A stretch of DNA of 64,000 bases from an uncultured Corynebacterium sp. (GTDB taxonomy: Bacteria > Actinomycetota > Actinomycetes > Mycobacteriales > Mycobacteriaceae). Position numbers and translations under genes: made by a program. The stretch covers positions 1 through 64,000 of the forward strand of contig CAMIPB010000012.1 of the NCBI GenBank assembly GCA_946223355.1, given 5' to 3'. Positions 43,930 to 53,783 of this stretch are shown one piece after another. Within the stretch, counting starts at the first letter, position 1, and the number at the start of each line of letters is the position of its first letter. The notes beneath the pieces were generated by a model. The model was not told where the DNA came from, searched no databases, and saw only the letters and a program-made list of their open reading frames with translations.

Positions 43930-45681
43930 CTAGTTGGCAACAATTGGTGCAGAACGTTTACCTTGCAGGCCGGGCACCTCTCGCCAGAACGATGCAGATG
44001 GTTCATCTGCTGAAATCTGGAGGATTGCACGCGAGTCAGTGACGTAAATTGTGGACATGGAAGTCTCTACAGCCACGATCGGAGCCGTGAGGTTTCCGGC
44101 AGGTAGCGTTGTTACAGCTGAGCCATCCTGCTCCAACCTCCAGATCGGCGATTCCGCCATCGAAGTTCCTACGACCAAGGAACCATCAGCTTGCCAATCA
44201 AGCGCCAGAACGTTTCCGCCAAGCTCTGAGCCCATCTCCCGGACATTAGTAATGCGGTAAGTGCCGTCGGTCTCGCGAGAAACAACTCCAACGAATACTT
44301 TTCCACCGATAATCATCGCAGCACGTGCACCTGTAGCTGACAATCGGAGAACAGAGATTTCTCCCTTCGTTTCCGTCTTGCCTTCTAGTTTGACCTCGGT
44401 TTCTGCAATTGAACCACTTGTTGAAGAACGTACAGCACGAATAATCTTCTTACCGTTGAGTACGGCCCATGCAGCACCGGTTTCGGGTTCAAAAGTAGGA
44501 CGAGAAATCGTGGACGCGGTGTGAGACTCGTCAAAGTCTTCTCCCATTGACCCCATCACCAATTGGGACTTCTGCGAGTCTTCAGGATCTTCGCGCACGG
44601 CGGCGTAGCGTCCTGATCCATCTACTTCTAGTGACTGAACTGTGCCATCGCTTCCCAACAAACCTTCGACTGGCTCCGCAGAATCGCCCTCAACCCTCTG
44701 GACCTTGCCCCCATTCAACGCGTACAACGTACTCAACATGCTCGTGGAAGTCTCAGGATTAAAGTCTGCAAAATCATCCGTGGTCATTTGTTCGAGGCCT
44801 TCCACCAGCGGAGCGCCGTCCGCAGTGATTACGTAAGGCCCCGGGATTGAAGCCTTCGACAACGTCCACACAAGTTGCGCCGCAAACCGTAGACGGGCTT
44901 CGGGATCCATGTTGCTCATTCCACTAAAGCGGTACTCGCCGTTTTCTAAGCCTGCAAAAGCTGCTCCGGCAGGCGCCACGGTACTCGTCGCCGGCGCGAG
45001 GTTTTCTGAAGGCCCCTGCATGAGCAAGGTGATGAGTTCTACGTCCAGAGAGTCAGTGCCATCATAAATCCAGCGACGCTCACTAACTAGCGTTCTTCCC
45101 TGCTGTCCATAAAAATAAAGCGTCTGCGGACGGTACTGATTTCGCAGTTCAGTACGCTCGATTGCCACACCTTCTGGAACAGATACAATGCGCCATTCGC
45201 CGTCCACCTTCTCCATGTCCACCTGGGCTTCGTAGACGCCATTTTCCGACGTATAGATTCCGCCCTCAGAAATCTTTCCAATCACCGCCCCCTGCACATC
45301 AAAAGTTCTCCGGCCATGATCCGCGTTTTCCGGTACCGTGGTCAAATCAATTTGATCAAGCAATAATGTCGGCGACTCTGGATTCCATCGCGAAGCAGTA
45401 GATTCGTCCAAGAAAGAACGTGCGGCAGCATACTCTCCTGCCGGAATTGCGGAAGCAGAGTAGAAATCACGCAAAAGCAAGTCAGGCTCCATGCCAGGTC
45501 GCGGCCCAACATCCGGAGTATCCACCGGAGCAGGAGCATACGACCGAAGAACTTGAGGACTCGAGTCCTTGGGCAAGGAGGAACACCCGACTACGGACAA
45601 AGAAAATACAGACATCGCTACGATGACTCCACCTACATGCCCTTTGACGCGACGGTCATTCTTGCGGGAATTGAACATCAT
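43930..45681 (-). CDS. lpqB: Lipoprotein LpqB
   Basis: The 583-residue lipoprotein partner of the MtrAB two-component system, which modulates MtrB signalling. Lipobox SVVGC with Cys 33, a GerMN domain (about 190-310, with LITLLMQGPSENLAPA) and a C-terminal beta-propeller-like half (about 340-580). Its ATG overlaps the mtrB stop by 4 bases, so the two are translationally coupled. Confidence 0.95.
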   Translation of the reverse strand: MMFNSRKNDRRVKGHVGGVIVAMSVFSLSVVGCSSLPKDSSPQVLRSYAPAPVDTPDVGPRPGMEPDLLLRDFYSASAIPAGEYAAARSFLDESTASRWNPESPTLLLDQIDLTTVPENADHGRRTFDVQGAVIGKISEGGIYTSENGVYEAQVDMEKVDGEWRIVSVPEGVAIERTELRNQYRPQTLYFYGQQGRTLVSERRWIYDGTDSLDVELITLLMQGPSENLAPATSTVAPAGAAFAGLENGEYRFSGMSNMDPEARLRFAAQLVWTLSKASIPGPYVITADGAPLVEGLEQMTTDDFADFNPETSTSMLSTLYALNGGKVQRVEGDSAEPVEGLLGSDGTVQSLEVDGSGRYAAVREDPEDSQKSQLVMGSMGEDFDESHTASTISRPTFEPETGAAWAVLNGKKIIRAVRSSTSGSIAETEVKLEGKTETKGEISVLRLSATGARAAMIIGGKVFVGVVSRETDGTYRITNVREMGSELGGNVLALDWQADGSLVVGTSMAESPIWRLEQDGSAVTTLPAGNLTAPIVAVETSMSTIYVTDSRAILQISADEPSASFWREVPGLQGKRSAPIVAN

Positions 45682-47441
45682 TGGTTCTCCCCTTCCTCTT
45701 CTGGTTCCGCGTCGTGCTTACGTCCACGGATAATTCCCGCTTGTTCGTCCAAGGTCAAGGTACGGTTCTCCGCTGATTTGGCTTCTTCTAATTCTGGCAT
45801 CGGCTCAGGGGCTGAAACCTGGGGGTCTACCTCCGGACCATGTGGAACAATCAAAGGTATTGGGGCGTTTTCATAGACTTGTTTCGGAGCCTTGGGCAAA
45901 ACCAACCTAAAGCGTGAACCCACCCCTAATTCACCAACGGCATCCAAGGTTCCGCCGTGCAGAACGGCATCTTCTCGCGCAATTGCCAGACCCAGGCCTG
46001 TACCGCCAGAATGACGCTTTCTCGAAGCATCAGCACGCCAAAAACGGTTGAACACCAATTCTTCCTGCCCTGGCTTCAATCCAACACCACGGTCCGTCAC
46101 GGCAACCGCAACCGCCTCATCATTTTCTGCCAACTCGACATCCACAGGATTGCCTTCGGAATGATCAATCGCATTAGCCAGCAAGTTACGCAGTACACGC
46201 TCTACTCGGCGGGAATCAGCCTGTAGATGGACGGGATGCTCTGGGATGTTGAAGTTCACTTCAACATTGAGTTCTTCGGCTAAGTGAGAGGTTTGCTGCC
46301 ACGCAGCTTCCACGCAGGAGCGGATATCCAAGCGTGAAGCTGACAAATCTGCGACGCCAGCATCGTGGCGAGAGATTTCCAGCAGGTCTGCAAGCAGCGC
46401 TTCAAAACGGTCAAGCTCAGTCACCATGAGTTCCGCAGCTCTTTTTTGATGCGGTTCTAGAGAATCCGGATCCGCAGCGATAAGGTCTGCTGCCATACGC
46501 ACAGTAGTCAAAGGGGTACGCAATTCATGAGAAACATCTGAAGTGAACTGGCGTTGCAGGTCTCCATATTCCTCAAGCTGAGAAATCTGCTTGGACAGTT
46601 TCTCCGCCATATCATTGAAAGAAAGCGCAAGGCGCGCCATCTCATCTTCGCCGTCCACCGCCATTCGCTCGCGCAGATGGCCCGCAGCCAAACGTTGAGC
46701 AATACGAGAAGCAGAACGAATAGGCGATATTACTTGTTGGGTAGCTAGCCAAGCGATACCAACCAAAAGGACGATGACAACGAGTCCCGCTGCCGAGAGC
46801 AAACCCCGCATGAGAGCCATGGTGGCTTCCTCGTTTTCCATACTCATAACGAGGAAAACCTGAACATCCGGGATATCAGCTTCTGTCGGGCTCCCCACGA
46901 TCAGAGCGTTATAGTTCGTCCCGTCTTCTCTTTCAATAGTGGTGTACTGATAGGAAATCTGGTCCTCGGAGACAAAATCCCGCAGCGCTTCTGGAATGCG
47001 GTAGCCCTCTGGTGCTGTGGCCACGGACCCGTCGGAATTTTCTGCAACGATCACAGGTTCGTACACCGCAGAAGCATCTGAGGATTGCGAAGACATTTGA
47101 GTCAGTGAGGCTCGAGCGGAATTCAAACGAACTTGGACGGAGTTGGCTGGACCCGTCGCATTAATTTGTTGTTCCACGACAACGCGTGCGCGATCGATCT
47201 CCTGACTCGCGATGTCTTTCTTTTGATCCACCAAACGCTGTGCCAACACGGATACCAAAGCGTACGCCAAGATGATCATCACTACCGTTGAGGCAGCAAA
47301 AATCATGCCAATAAAGCGCAACTGCAGCGAGTTACGCCAGGCATCTAAGAACTTGTCTCGGGTGTTGGCTAGTTGAGAAAAAATGGGCTTAAGACTCCCC
47401 GCTGCCCGGCTCGAACAACTTACCCGTCTTGTAACCCACAC
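45678..47441 (-). CDS. mtrB: Sensor histidine kinase MtrB
   Basis: The 587-residue sensor kinase of the MtrAB system that controls cell wall metabolism and osmotic response. Membrane helices at about 43-66 and 222-245 flank an extracellular domain; then HAMP (about 250-300), the phospho-acceptor motif FTSDVSHELRTPLTTV and ATPase motifs NLLANAIDHSEG, DRGVGLKPGQ and GGTGLGLAIA. The only clear start, GTG 47441, overlaps mtrA by 53 bases. The C-terminal tail is acidic. Confidence 0.95.
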   Translation of the reverse strand: MWVTRRVSCSSRAAGSLKPIFSQLANTRDKFLDAWRNSLQLRFIGMIFAASTVVMIILAYALVSVLAQRLVDQKKDIASQEIDRARVVVEQQINATGPANSVQVRLNSARASLTQMSSQSSDASAVYEPVIVAENSDGSVATAPEGYRIPEALRDFVSEDQISYQYTTIEREDGTNYNALIVGSPTEADIPDVQVFLVMSMENEEATMALMRGLLSAAGLVVIVLLVGIAWLATQQVISPIRSASRIAQRLAAGHLRERMAVDGEDEMARLALSFNDMAEKLSKQISQLEEYGDLQRQFTSDVSHELRTPLTTVRMAADLIAADPDSLEPHQKRAAELMVTELDRFEALLADLLEISRHDAGVADLSASRLDIRSCVEAAWQQTSHLAEELNVEVNFNIPEHPVHLQADSRRVERVLRNLLANAIDHSEGNPVDVELAENDEAVAVAVTDRGVGLKPGQEELVFNRFWRADASRKRHSGGTGLGLAIAREDAVLHGGTLDAVGELGVGSRFRLVLPKAPKQVYENAPIPLIVPHGPEVDPQVSAPEPMPELEEAKSAENRTLTLDEQAGIIRGRKHDAEPEEEGENQ

Positions 47442-48108
47442 CTCGGACGGTCAGGATGATGCGTGGGTCCTCAGGATCGTGCTCGATCTTCGCTCGCAAG
47501 CGCTGAACGTGGACGTTAACCAACCGTGTATCGGAAGCGTGGCGGTAACCCCAGACTTTTTCCAGCAATTCCTCGCGGGTGTGTACCTGACCTGGCTTGC
47601 GCGCCATTTCCAGAAGGAGGTCAAACTCGAGCGGAGTCAAGCTGATTTCTTCTCCGGCCTCACCACTCGCGGTGCGACGAGAAACCGTGTGCTCTGGGAC
47701 GTCGATAAGCAAATCTCCAACTTCGATTGCCTCCGTTTCCTCTGCATCAGTGCGACGAAGGCGAGCACGGATGCGCGCAACAAGCTCCTTTGGCTTAAAA
47801 GGCTTGGTGATGTAATCATCAGCACCGGATTCCAAGCCCAACACAACATCGACGGTGTCAGTTTTAGCCGTGAGCATAACAATTGGCACAGAGGACTGTC
47901 GGCGAATGGCGCGGCAGATATCAACTCCGTTCATTCCGGGGAGCATGAGATCCAGCAGAATCAAGTCTGGGTTCTGCGAATGAAAAGCAGGAAGTGCATC
48001 GTTACCGTCATTAACAGCGAATGGTTCGAGCCCTTCCGCTTGAAGGACGATGGTGAGCATTTCGGAGATTGCCGGATCGTCATCGACGACCAAGATCTTC
48101 GGTGCCAT
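47389..48108 (-). CDS. mtrA: Response regulator MtrA
   Basis: A 239-residue OmpR/PhoB-type response regulator. Receiver domain with acidic pocket KILVVDDDP, phospho-acceptor Asp in LILLDLMLPGMNG, Thr in VMLTAKTD and Lys in TKPFKPKEL. Winged-helix domain at about 130-230 (SLTPLEFDLLLEMARKPGQV, DTRLVNVHVQRLRAKIE). In Corynebacterium MtrA controls osmoprotection and cell wall genes. It follows tmk by 19 bases and is part of the same operon. Confidence 0.96.
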   Translation of the reverse strand: MAPKILVVDDDPAISEMLTIVLQAEGLEPFAVNDGNDALPAFHSQNPDLILLDLMLPGMNGVDICRAIRRQSSVPIVMLTAKTDTVDVVLGLESGADDYITKPFKPKELVARIRARLRRTDAEETEAIEVGDLLIDVPEHTVSRRTASGEAGEEISLTPLEFDLLLEMARKPGQVHTREELLEKVWGYRHASDTRLVNVHVQRLRAKIEHDPEDPRIILTVRGVGYKTGKLFEPGSGES

Positions 48109-48127
48109 GTACTTTTACTCCTGCCGT

Positions 48128-48781
48128 TTACGAGCTTTGCAGCCCGAATTGTTTTTCAATAGATGCATAAATCATATCGACATCGTCCGTGGCGAGCCAC
48201 TGCCCCGCCCAATTGCGACGCGCCAATTCCGAATACGCCTGTGACGTGCGCGCCTGCAGGGAATCATCCTGCTCGTATAGATCTCGTTGCCGGGTAGAAT
48301 CTTGGAGGGCACGGTCCCGCGCTCGTTGTTGCGCAACCTCAGTCGAGGTAGCTAGATAGATCTGCACGTCCGGAGTGGGCAATCCCATGTGCCCATATTC
48401 CATCTCATACACCCAGTTCACAACGTCTTCTGCCTCTTGTGCAGGAAAGCCTCCGACCCGGGCCGCGGAATATGCTGCATTGGATGCGACGTATCGATCC
48501 AAAATAATCGTGCGTTTTTTGTCACCCACAAAGCTACTGAGATAGTCCTTTGCACCGTACCTATCTAGTGCAAACAACGTTGCCATCCCATATACAGACT
48601 CTGGAAGATCTCCCATCTGCCCGTACAAAGCCTTGCTCGCAAGTTGTGCGTGAATAGAAACGTCGTAGCGAGGAAACGCCAACGTTTCAACCGAAACACC
48701 GCATTCGTTGAGATGGGCAGTCAGGCCGGTAACAAGTGTGTTTTTACCTGCGCCATCGATGCCTTCCACTGAAAGGATCAC
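48128..48781 (-). CDS. tmk: Thymidylate kinase
   Basis: Phosphorylates dTMP to dTDP. A 217-residue protein with P-loop GIDGAGKNTLV, a DRY-like motif IILDRYVASNAAYS and the LPTPDVQIYLATS segment. The actinobacterial version is recognisable. It overlaps the DUF4259 gene by 4 bases and is followed by mtrA, the same order as Rv3247c-Rv3246c. Confidence 0.93.
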   Translation of the reverse strand: MILSVEGIDGAGKNTLVTGLTAHLNECGVSVETLAFPRYDVSIHAQLASKALYGQMGDLPESVYGMATLFALDRYGAKDYLSSFVGDKKRTIILDRYVASNAAYSAARVGGFPAQEAEDVVNWVYEMEYGHMGLPTPDVQIYLATSTEVAQQRARDRALQDSTRQRDLYEQDDSLQARTSQAYSELARRNWAGQWLATDDVDMIYASIEKQFGLQSS

Positions 48782-49128
48782 GCCAAAGCCTCGAGGTATG
48801 CTTCCAAGTCTTCTTCGGTATCTACTGACTCAAGAACTTCGGAGGCTTTTTCATTGAGATCTTCATCACCTTCACCGATGAGCTCGCGGATAAACGGGTA
48901 GTCCTCAACGATAGCGCCAGCAGAAAATGGCGCCCCGGCCCAGATCGCAGCAATGGTTGCTGCGGCGTGACCATTAGCTTCCTCGACGTCACTTCCCGTC
49001 CCACTAGCGGCTAAAACGCACGCATCACGTACGCCATCCACGATGCCTTCATTGTCAAGGTTTGCCAGTTCTTCAAGAAAATCCACGTTGGCTTCCTCTG
49101 CGAAGATTCGCTCATCCCAAGTTCCCAT
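48778..49128 (-). CDS. DUF4259 domain protein
   Basis: A 116-residue acidic protein matching DUF4259: MGTWDERIFAEEANVDFLEEL, with small helices to the end. I chose the ATG at 49128; another start is two codons upstream. Its stop overlaps tmk (ATGA). It is the first gene of the tmk-mtrAB-lpqB operon. The function is unknown; the domain occurs in many bacteria, sometimes near toxin immunity genes. Confidence 0.75.
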   Translation of the reverse strand: MGTWDERIFAEEANVDFLEELANLDNEGIVDGVRDACVLAASGTGSDVEEANGHAAATIAAIWAGAPFSAGAIVEDYPFIRELIGEGDEDLNEKASEVLESVDTEEDLEAYLEALA

Positions 49129-49245
49129 TGTCACCCTCCTGGATTGTTAACTTTGCGCAAACTATTAAAGTCACGCATTTCATTGTCTGAATTCACATGC
49201 TAGTGTTGTTATCGACTTGTTACCTAGGAAGGGCTTGGGAGCTTC

Positions 49246-50319
49246 GTGAACAAAGATACACGTCGTTTTGCCATCTTCATCGTCGTCGGCCTGCTTATCG
49301 CTGCCTTCGTCGGTGTTGGCGTTTGGCGTGTCAGCACTCCGGCAAACCCTTCTTCTAAAGATACTGCCATGACTGATGAGGTTTCTTCCACTACTTCATC
49401 TACTGACCTCGATACCTCCACACAATCCACGAAACCTAAGCCGGTCACTTCAGATGAAAACACCACTTCTTCTGAAGCGCCAACTCCACGAAAGTCCTCG
49501 AAGAAAGCTAAAACTAACGTCGAGGATCCGTTCCTTGCCCCACACGCACAGGTTCAGGCTCAAGGCCCAGCTACAGCCCCAGAGCCTACTGTGTACTACC
49601 GGCCGGACTCCGTAGGTGGTGTCGGACCACATGACTCTAATAGTTATGGTGAGGGTGCTGCTCCTGCTCCAGGATCCGGTGTAGCGCCTGCGCAAGAGCC
49701 AACCCAGGACACGCCTGGTGGTACTAGCGGGGCAACATCAGTACCTGAAACTCCTGGCTCTGAACTGCCTACTACCGCTCCCACCACTGACAATGGAACC
49801 ACTACACCTCCAAACGCGGGCGGCGGTGGCGGCCCAGTATCCACGAGCCCGGAGACCCCAGGCACAACTCATACTAAGCCGACCCGCGATGCAGTCCGGG
49901 GCGACACGAGCTGGGGTAAAAAAGCTCCCCAGCAAAATGAAATCGATGAGCCTGCGCCCAGTAGGGATCCAGAAACTCCAATAGCTCCCACCACGGACAA
50001 AGTCAAAGAACCCGCAGGAAGGCCTGATTCTCCGGACATTTCTCAAGTGTCAGATCCCGGACCGCTCGATAAGAGTCCAGATGTTGCGGATCCATTGACA
50101 GGAGTCCAAGTACCGGAAGAGCCAGCCATAACTGCAGAACAGCCAGCTGAGCCTGTGTCTCAAGACTCACCTGTCACTGACCGTTTCATCGACGGAGATT
50201 CCAATGCGGATGAATCTGGCCTCGATTCTGCGGCTGAATTTGAAACAGAATCTCAAAACTCCGCTGACGCAGCTCAGGCAAACACCGTAGAGGAACCGGC
50301 TCCTGCCCCAATTGCTTAA
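49246..50319 (+). CDS. Membrane-anchored Pro/Thr/Ser/Glu-rich protein
   Basis: A 357-residue protein with one N-terminal membrane helix (about residues 9-27) and then a low-complexity extracellular chain of Thr, Ser, Pro, Glu, Asp and Gly. There is a GGGGG run at about 192-196. No repeat unit, catalytic motif or LPXTG signal is visible. It is probably disordered and spans the cell wall. GTG start at 49246. It is divergent from the DUF4259-tmk-mtrAB operon. I do not recognise a family. Confidence 0.7.
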   Translation: MNKDTRRFAIFIVVGLLIAAFVGVGVWRVSTPANPSSKDTAMTDEVSSTTSSTDLDTSTQSTKPKPVTSDENTTSSEAPTPRKSSKKAKTNVEDPFLAPHAQVQAQGPATAPEPTVYYRPDSVGGVGPHDSNSYGEGAAPAPGSGVAPAQEPTQDTPGGTSGATSVPETPGSELPTTAPTTDNGTTTPPNAGGGGGPVSTSPETPGTTHTKPTRDAVRGDTSWGKKAPQQNEIDEPAPSRDPETPIAPTTDKVKEPAGRPDSPDISQVSDPGPLDKSPDVADPLTGVQVPEEPAITAEQPAEPVSQDSPVTDRFIDGDSNADESGLDSAAEFETESQNSADAAQANTVEEPAPAPIA

Positions 50320-50328
50320 GTTGTAAAC

Positions 50329-51558
50329 TTAAGTCTTTGCCACGAAGAGTTGACTCGTTTCAGCCGCATCTCCTGTGATAGTACATCCGCCCTCTTGTGC
50401 AGAGATCCATAACGCGTCTCCGGCGTTGAGTTCAATTCGGTCTTCCACTTCCCCGTCAGTGATACTCGTACGCTCGGCAACCACACTTCCGCTAGTACAG
50501 AGAACGATCACTGGACCGTCCTCCTTGATTCCGAGCTCATGACGCTCTGGAAGCTCAACACGTGAAATTTTGAATTCATCAACTGGAACTGGGTATTCCC
50601 ATGTCTCCGGTTGTTCTTCATCATTTGTTAGCTCTGGTAGAGAGCGCGGATTCATCAAGGATTCAAAATCCAAGACCTTCACGAGCTCGGGAACATCGAC
50701 GTATTTAGACGTCAAACCGCCGCGAAGCACGTTGTCACTATTGGCCATGATCTCCACACCCAAACCAGAAACGTAGGCGTGGAGCTGTCCTGCGTTCAGG
50801 AAGATGGCTTCACCTGGTTCAAGTTGAATGTGGTTGAGCAACAGTGCGCCGAGAACTCCAATGTCTCCTGGATACCTGTTGTTCAAATCAATGACGGTCG
50901 TGAGGGTCTCAGAAATCCAGTCATCGCGGTCCAGGTGATTCGCTGCTTGCTGAACAACCTCCTCTATCAGGACGTGCCGTGAAGTCCGTGGAATCGTAAT
51001 CCAGGTGGTGAACAAGGCTCGCAAGTTATCTGCTTCTTGTTCTTCAGCAGCATCCAACATTGTGAGGTAACGGTTAAGTTCCGCGCAGTTTAGAACTTCG
51101 AATAACTCTAAGGTTGCTGGAAGCGGACGAAAACCAGCCATTGCCTGGAATTTAGTGAGAGCTACGATAAGCTCTGGCTTATGCGATGGATCCTTGTAGT
51201 TCCGCTCGTTTGCACCTAATGGGATTCCCAGAGTGTTTTCTCGTTCAAACCCTTCAGTTGCTTGCGCCATGGTTGGGTGTGCTTGCAGCGACAAGGGTTC
51301 ATCTGCTGCCAAAAGTTTTAATAGAAACGGTAACCGCGCACCGTATTTCTCTTTAACGCGCTCACCGAGCTGACCTCGAGGGTCCTCTTCGATTATTTCG
51401 TTGAGACGCCGTCCCCCTACAAGAGATGGACCTGCAGGGTGCGCTCCAAACCACATCTCCGCAACAGGAGTGCCGTCAGGTTGCTTCCCAACCAGATTGG
51501 GAATCAGATCTGTAGACCCCCACGAATAGTTGCGGATAGCACCTTCCAAGAGCTGCAT
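50329..51558 (-). CDS. manA: Mannose-6-phosphate isomerase, type I
   Basis: Interconverts fructose-6-phosphate and mannose-6-phosphate, the entry to GDP-mannose. The 409-residue cupin has the zinc site segments LQAHPT and KPELIVALT, PGEAIFLNAGQLHAYVSG and a C-terminal cupin domain. It belongs with pmmA and manC of this window. Tandem hairpins lie just upstream of its ATG. Confidence 0.95.
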   Translation of the reverse strand: MQLLEGAIRNYSWGSTDLIPNLVGKQPDGTPVAEMWFGAHPAGPSLVGGRRLNEIIEEDPRGQLGERVKEKYGARLPFLLKLLAADEPLSLQAHPTMAQATEGFERENTLGIPLGANERNYKDPSHKPELIVALTKFQAMAGFRPLPATLELFEVLNCAELNRYLTMLDAAEEQEADNLRALFTTWITIPRTSRHVLIEEVVQQAANHLDRDDWISETLTTVIDLNNRYPGDIGVLGALLLNHIQLEPGEAIFLNAGQLHAYVSGLGVEIMANSDNVLRGGLTSKYVDVPELVKVLDFESLMNPRSLPELTNDEEQPETWEYPVPVDEFKISRVELPERHELGIKEDGPVIVLCTSGSVVAERTSITDGEVEDRIELNAGDALWISAQEGGCTITGDAAETSQLFVAKT

Positions 51559-51589
51559 GAATATCGACCCTTTTAAACTTCTCGGCGGT

Positions 51590-51638
51590 GTGATGCCTTC
51601 TGCAACAAGTAGGCATCACGGCGCGTTCTCGCGCGCCT
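51590..51638 (-). repeat. Tandem hairpins in the manA leader
   Basis: A perfect 9-bp stem GTGATGCCT / AGGCATCAC (51590-51619) and next to it GCGCG-TTCT-CGCGC lie 32-80 bases before the manA start. They could form in the manA leader transcript or be what remains of a terminator. Confidence 0.45.
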
Positions 51639-51817
51639 AACAGAATAGGTCCGCCTCTCCTATTCCAATGACAAAGATAAACCCTAACACCATATGCTGC
51701 GGTATCAGTAAAACCAACCGCCTATAGGTCGGAACTGTACTTAAAAAAACATGGTCCTCACAGCACTTTTGAGGAAAGGACCCACGCAAAGACTACGCGG
51801 GCCAAAGTGTTTAATAG

Positions 51818-53185
51818 TTACTTGCGGATTAACTCAAGAACGTCGTTTGCCAGGGCCTCTACTTCTTCTTGGGTTTCAGCTTCTGCATTCAAGCGCAAAA
51901 GCGGCTCGGTGTTGGACGCACGAACGTTAAACCACGCCTTTGTGTTCTTCAGCTCTACGGTTAGACCATCCAGCTCATCGGTGGACTCAATGCGGTCAGC
52001 CATACCTTCAACAACTGCCTTGATTGAGGCTTGCTGATCATCAACTGTGGAGTTGATTTCGCCGGATGCCGCATAACGAGTATATTCCGCCATCAGCTCG
52101 CTCAGGGTTCCTTCCGACTGCCCCAGAGCCGCGAGAACATGCATTGCAGCCAGCATGCCGGAATCTGCATTAAAGAACTCAGAGAAGTAGTAGTGGGCGG
52201 AGTGTTCGCCGCCGAAACCCGCTCCAGTCGCAGCCATCTCAGCCTTGATGAAAGAGTGGCCAACGCGGGTACGCACTGCCTTGCCGCCGTTTTCCTCAAT
52301 AATTTCAGGAACGGCCTTAGAGGTAATCAAATTGTGGATGATTGTTGCACCGGGGTTCTTTGCCAGGAAGCGTTTCGCTACAAGTGCACAAATAGCGGAA
52401 GGTGATACTGGATCACCCTTCTCATCTACAACGAAGCAGCGGTCAGCGTCGCCGTCAAAAGCGAGCCCCAAATCAGCGCCCTGTTCTACAACGTATTTCT
52501 GCAAGTCCACGATGTTTTTTGGATCCAATGGATTAGCTTCGTGGTTCGGAAAAGTTCCGTCTAGCTCAAAGAACAGAGGACGAACATCCAGCGGCAGGCC
52601 TTCGAAAACAGCAGGAACGGTGTGTCCGCCCATTCCGTTGGCTGCATCTACAGCGACAACGAGTGGACGAATATCCTTCAGTGGTACCAACTTGTTCAGG
52701 TATTCGGCATACCCTTCAAGCACGTCCTTTTCGGAAATTGAGCCAGTTTCGCCGTCGTATTCTGGAATGCCTTCAACCAGCATGGAAGAAATATCACCAA
52801 GACCGGTGTCCTGGCCGACTGGTTTAGCGCCCTTGCGGCACAGCTTAATCCCGTTGTATTTAGCTGGGTTGTGGGAAGCCGTGAACATTGCTCCTGCGCA
52901 ATCCATGTCTCCAGATGCGAAGTACAACTCATCAGTTGATGTAAGGCCGAGCATGACCACGTCCAAGCCTTGGGAAGTAACGCCTTCAGCAAAAGCTTGG
53001 GACAGCTCAGGAGAGGACGGGCGCATGTCATAGCCTACGGCTACAGTGCTTTCCCCTTCTTTACTCAAAAGGAAACCAAACGCAGCACCGGTGTCACGTA
53101 CAAACTGGGCATCAATGGATTCACCTACAACGCCGCGGACGTCGTAGGCCTTTATGACAGCAGAGATTTCTTCACGAGTTCGCAT
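51818..53185 (-). CDS. pmmA: Phosphomannomutase/phosphoglucomutase
   Basis: Converts mannose-6-phosphate to mannose-1-phosphate. A 455-residue alpha-D-phosphohexomutase with the active-site serine loop TASHNPAKYNG, metal loop DGDADRCF, sugar-binding GGEHSAHYYF and phosphate loop RASNTEPLLR. ATG 53185 (MRTREEISAVIKAYDVRG) fits the corynebacterial protein; the upstream start adds two residues. It follows the DUF3499 gene and precedes manA, the Rv3258c-Rv3257c-Rv3255c order. Confidence 0.95.
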   Translation of the reverse strand: MRTREEISAVIKAYDVRGVVGESIDAQFVRDTGAAFGFLLSKEGESTVAVGYDMRPSSPELSQAFAEGVTSQGLDVVMLGLTSTDELYFASGDMDCAGAMFTASHNPAKYNGIKLCRKGAKPVGQDTGLGDISSMLVEGIPEYDGETGSISEKDVLEGYAEYLNKLVPLKDIRPLVVAVDAANGMGGHTVPAVFEGLPLDVRPLFFELDGTFPNHEANPLDPKNIVDLQKYVVEQGADLGLAFDGDADRCFVVDEKGDPVSPSAICALVAKRFLAKNPGATIIHNLITSKAVPEIIEENGGKAVRTRVGHSFIKAEMAATGAGFGGEHSAHYYFSEFFNADSGMLAAMHVLAALGQSEGTLSELMAEYTRYAASGEINSTVDDQQASIKAVVEGMADRIESTDELDGLTVELKNTKAWFNVRASNTEPLLRLNAEAETQEEVEALANDVLELIRK

Positions 53186-53227
53186 GCACACAATCTTACC
53201 TGCGTTTCAGCGGCTGAGCCCGGTGAG

Positions 53228-53695
53228 CTATTTTTTCGTGTCTTCAGGCACGACGCTTAAATGCGCCCTACGCTTTTCTTTGTGATCTGCCACTCTACGG
53301 GTTCGAAACACTGGATGGTTGGAGCTGTCTGGATCCGCGGCATCGAATTGCGGGGCCCCATAGTCAATGACGTCCTCCCCACTGCCCGCGTCTAGCCCAT
53401 CGACTAAACCGGTCGTCACACGCCCGTCTTCGCGGACTGCTTGCGCAAGCGCGAGAAGATCATCCTCATCATCGATTTCAACTGCCTCAACGCGAACCAG
53501 TTCCCAATTCTTCGGTGCGGTGATCCGCGAGCTGTGGTGCTCACACAAATCCCAGCTATGCGGATTGTTTTCCTCAATGAGGGGACCGATAACCGCTGTT
53601 TGATCTGCGTATGCGTATGTCAGGGTTGCCACTGCCAAACGGCTACAACCTGGCCTGGAGCAGCGACGCGGTAAAGATCCATGATGTTGACTCAC
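53228..53695 (-). CDS. DUF3499 family protein
   Basis: A 155-residue actinobacterial protein with an N-terminal zinc-ribbon-like pattern: RRCSRPGC, then WDLCEHH. The C-terminal half is acidic and less ordered. The family function is unknown. It lies 42 bases before pmmA and is probably its co-transcribed first gene. Confidence 0.88.
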   Translation of the reverse strand: MSQHHGSLPRRCSRPGCSRLAVATLTYAYADQTAVIGPLIEENNPHSWDLCEHHSSRITAPKNWELVRVEAVEIDDEDDLLALAQAVREDGRVTTGLVDGLDAGSGEDVIDYGAPQFDAADPDSSNHPVFRTRRVADHKEKRRAHLSVVPEDTKK

Positions 53696-53783
53696 GGCAC
53701 CATAGTCTAAACCTTTAATTGAGGCTTAGGGGGTTCGGCGCGCCATGGCCCGTTCCAGTTGTGGAGGGACTTAGAATCAGGGC

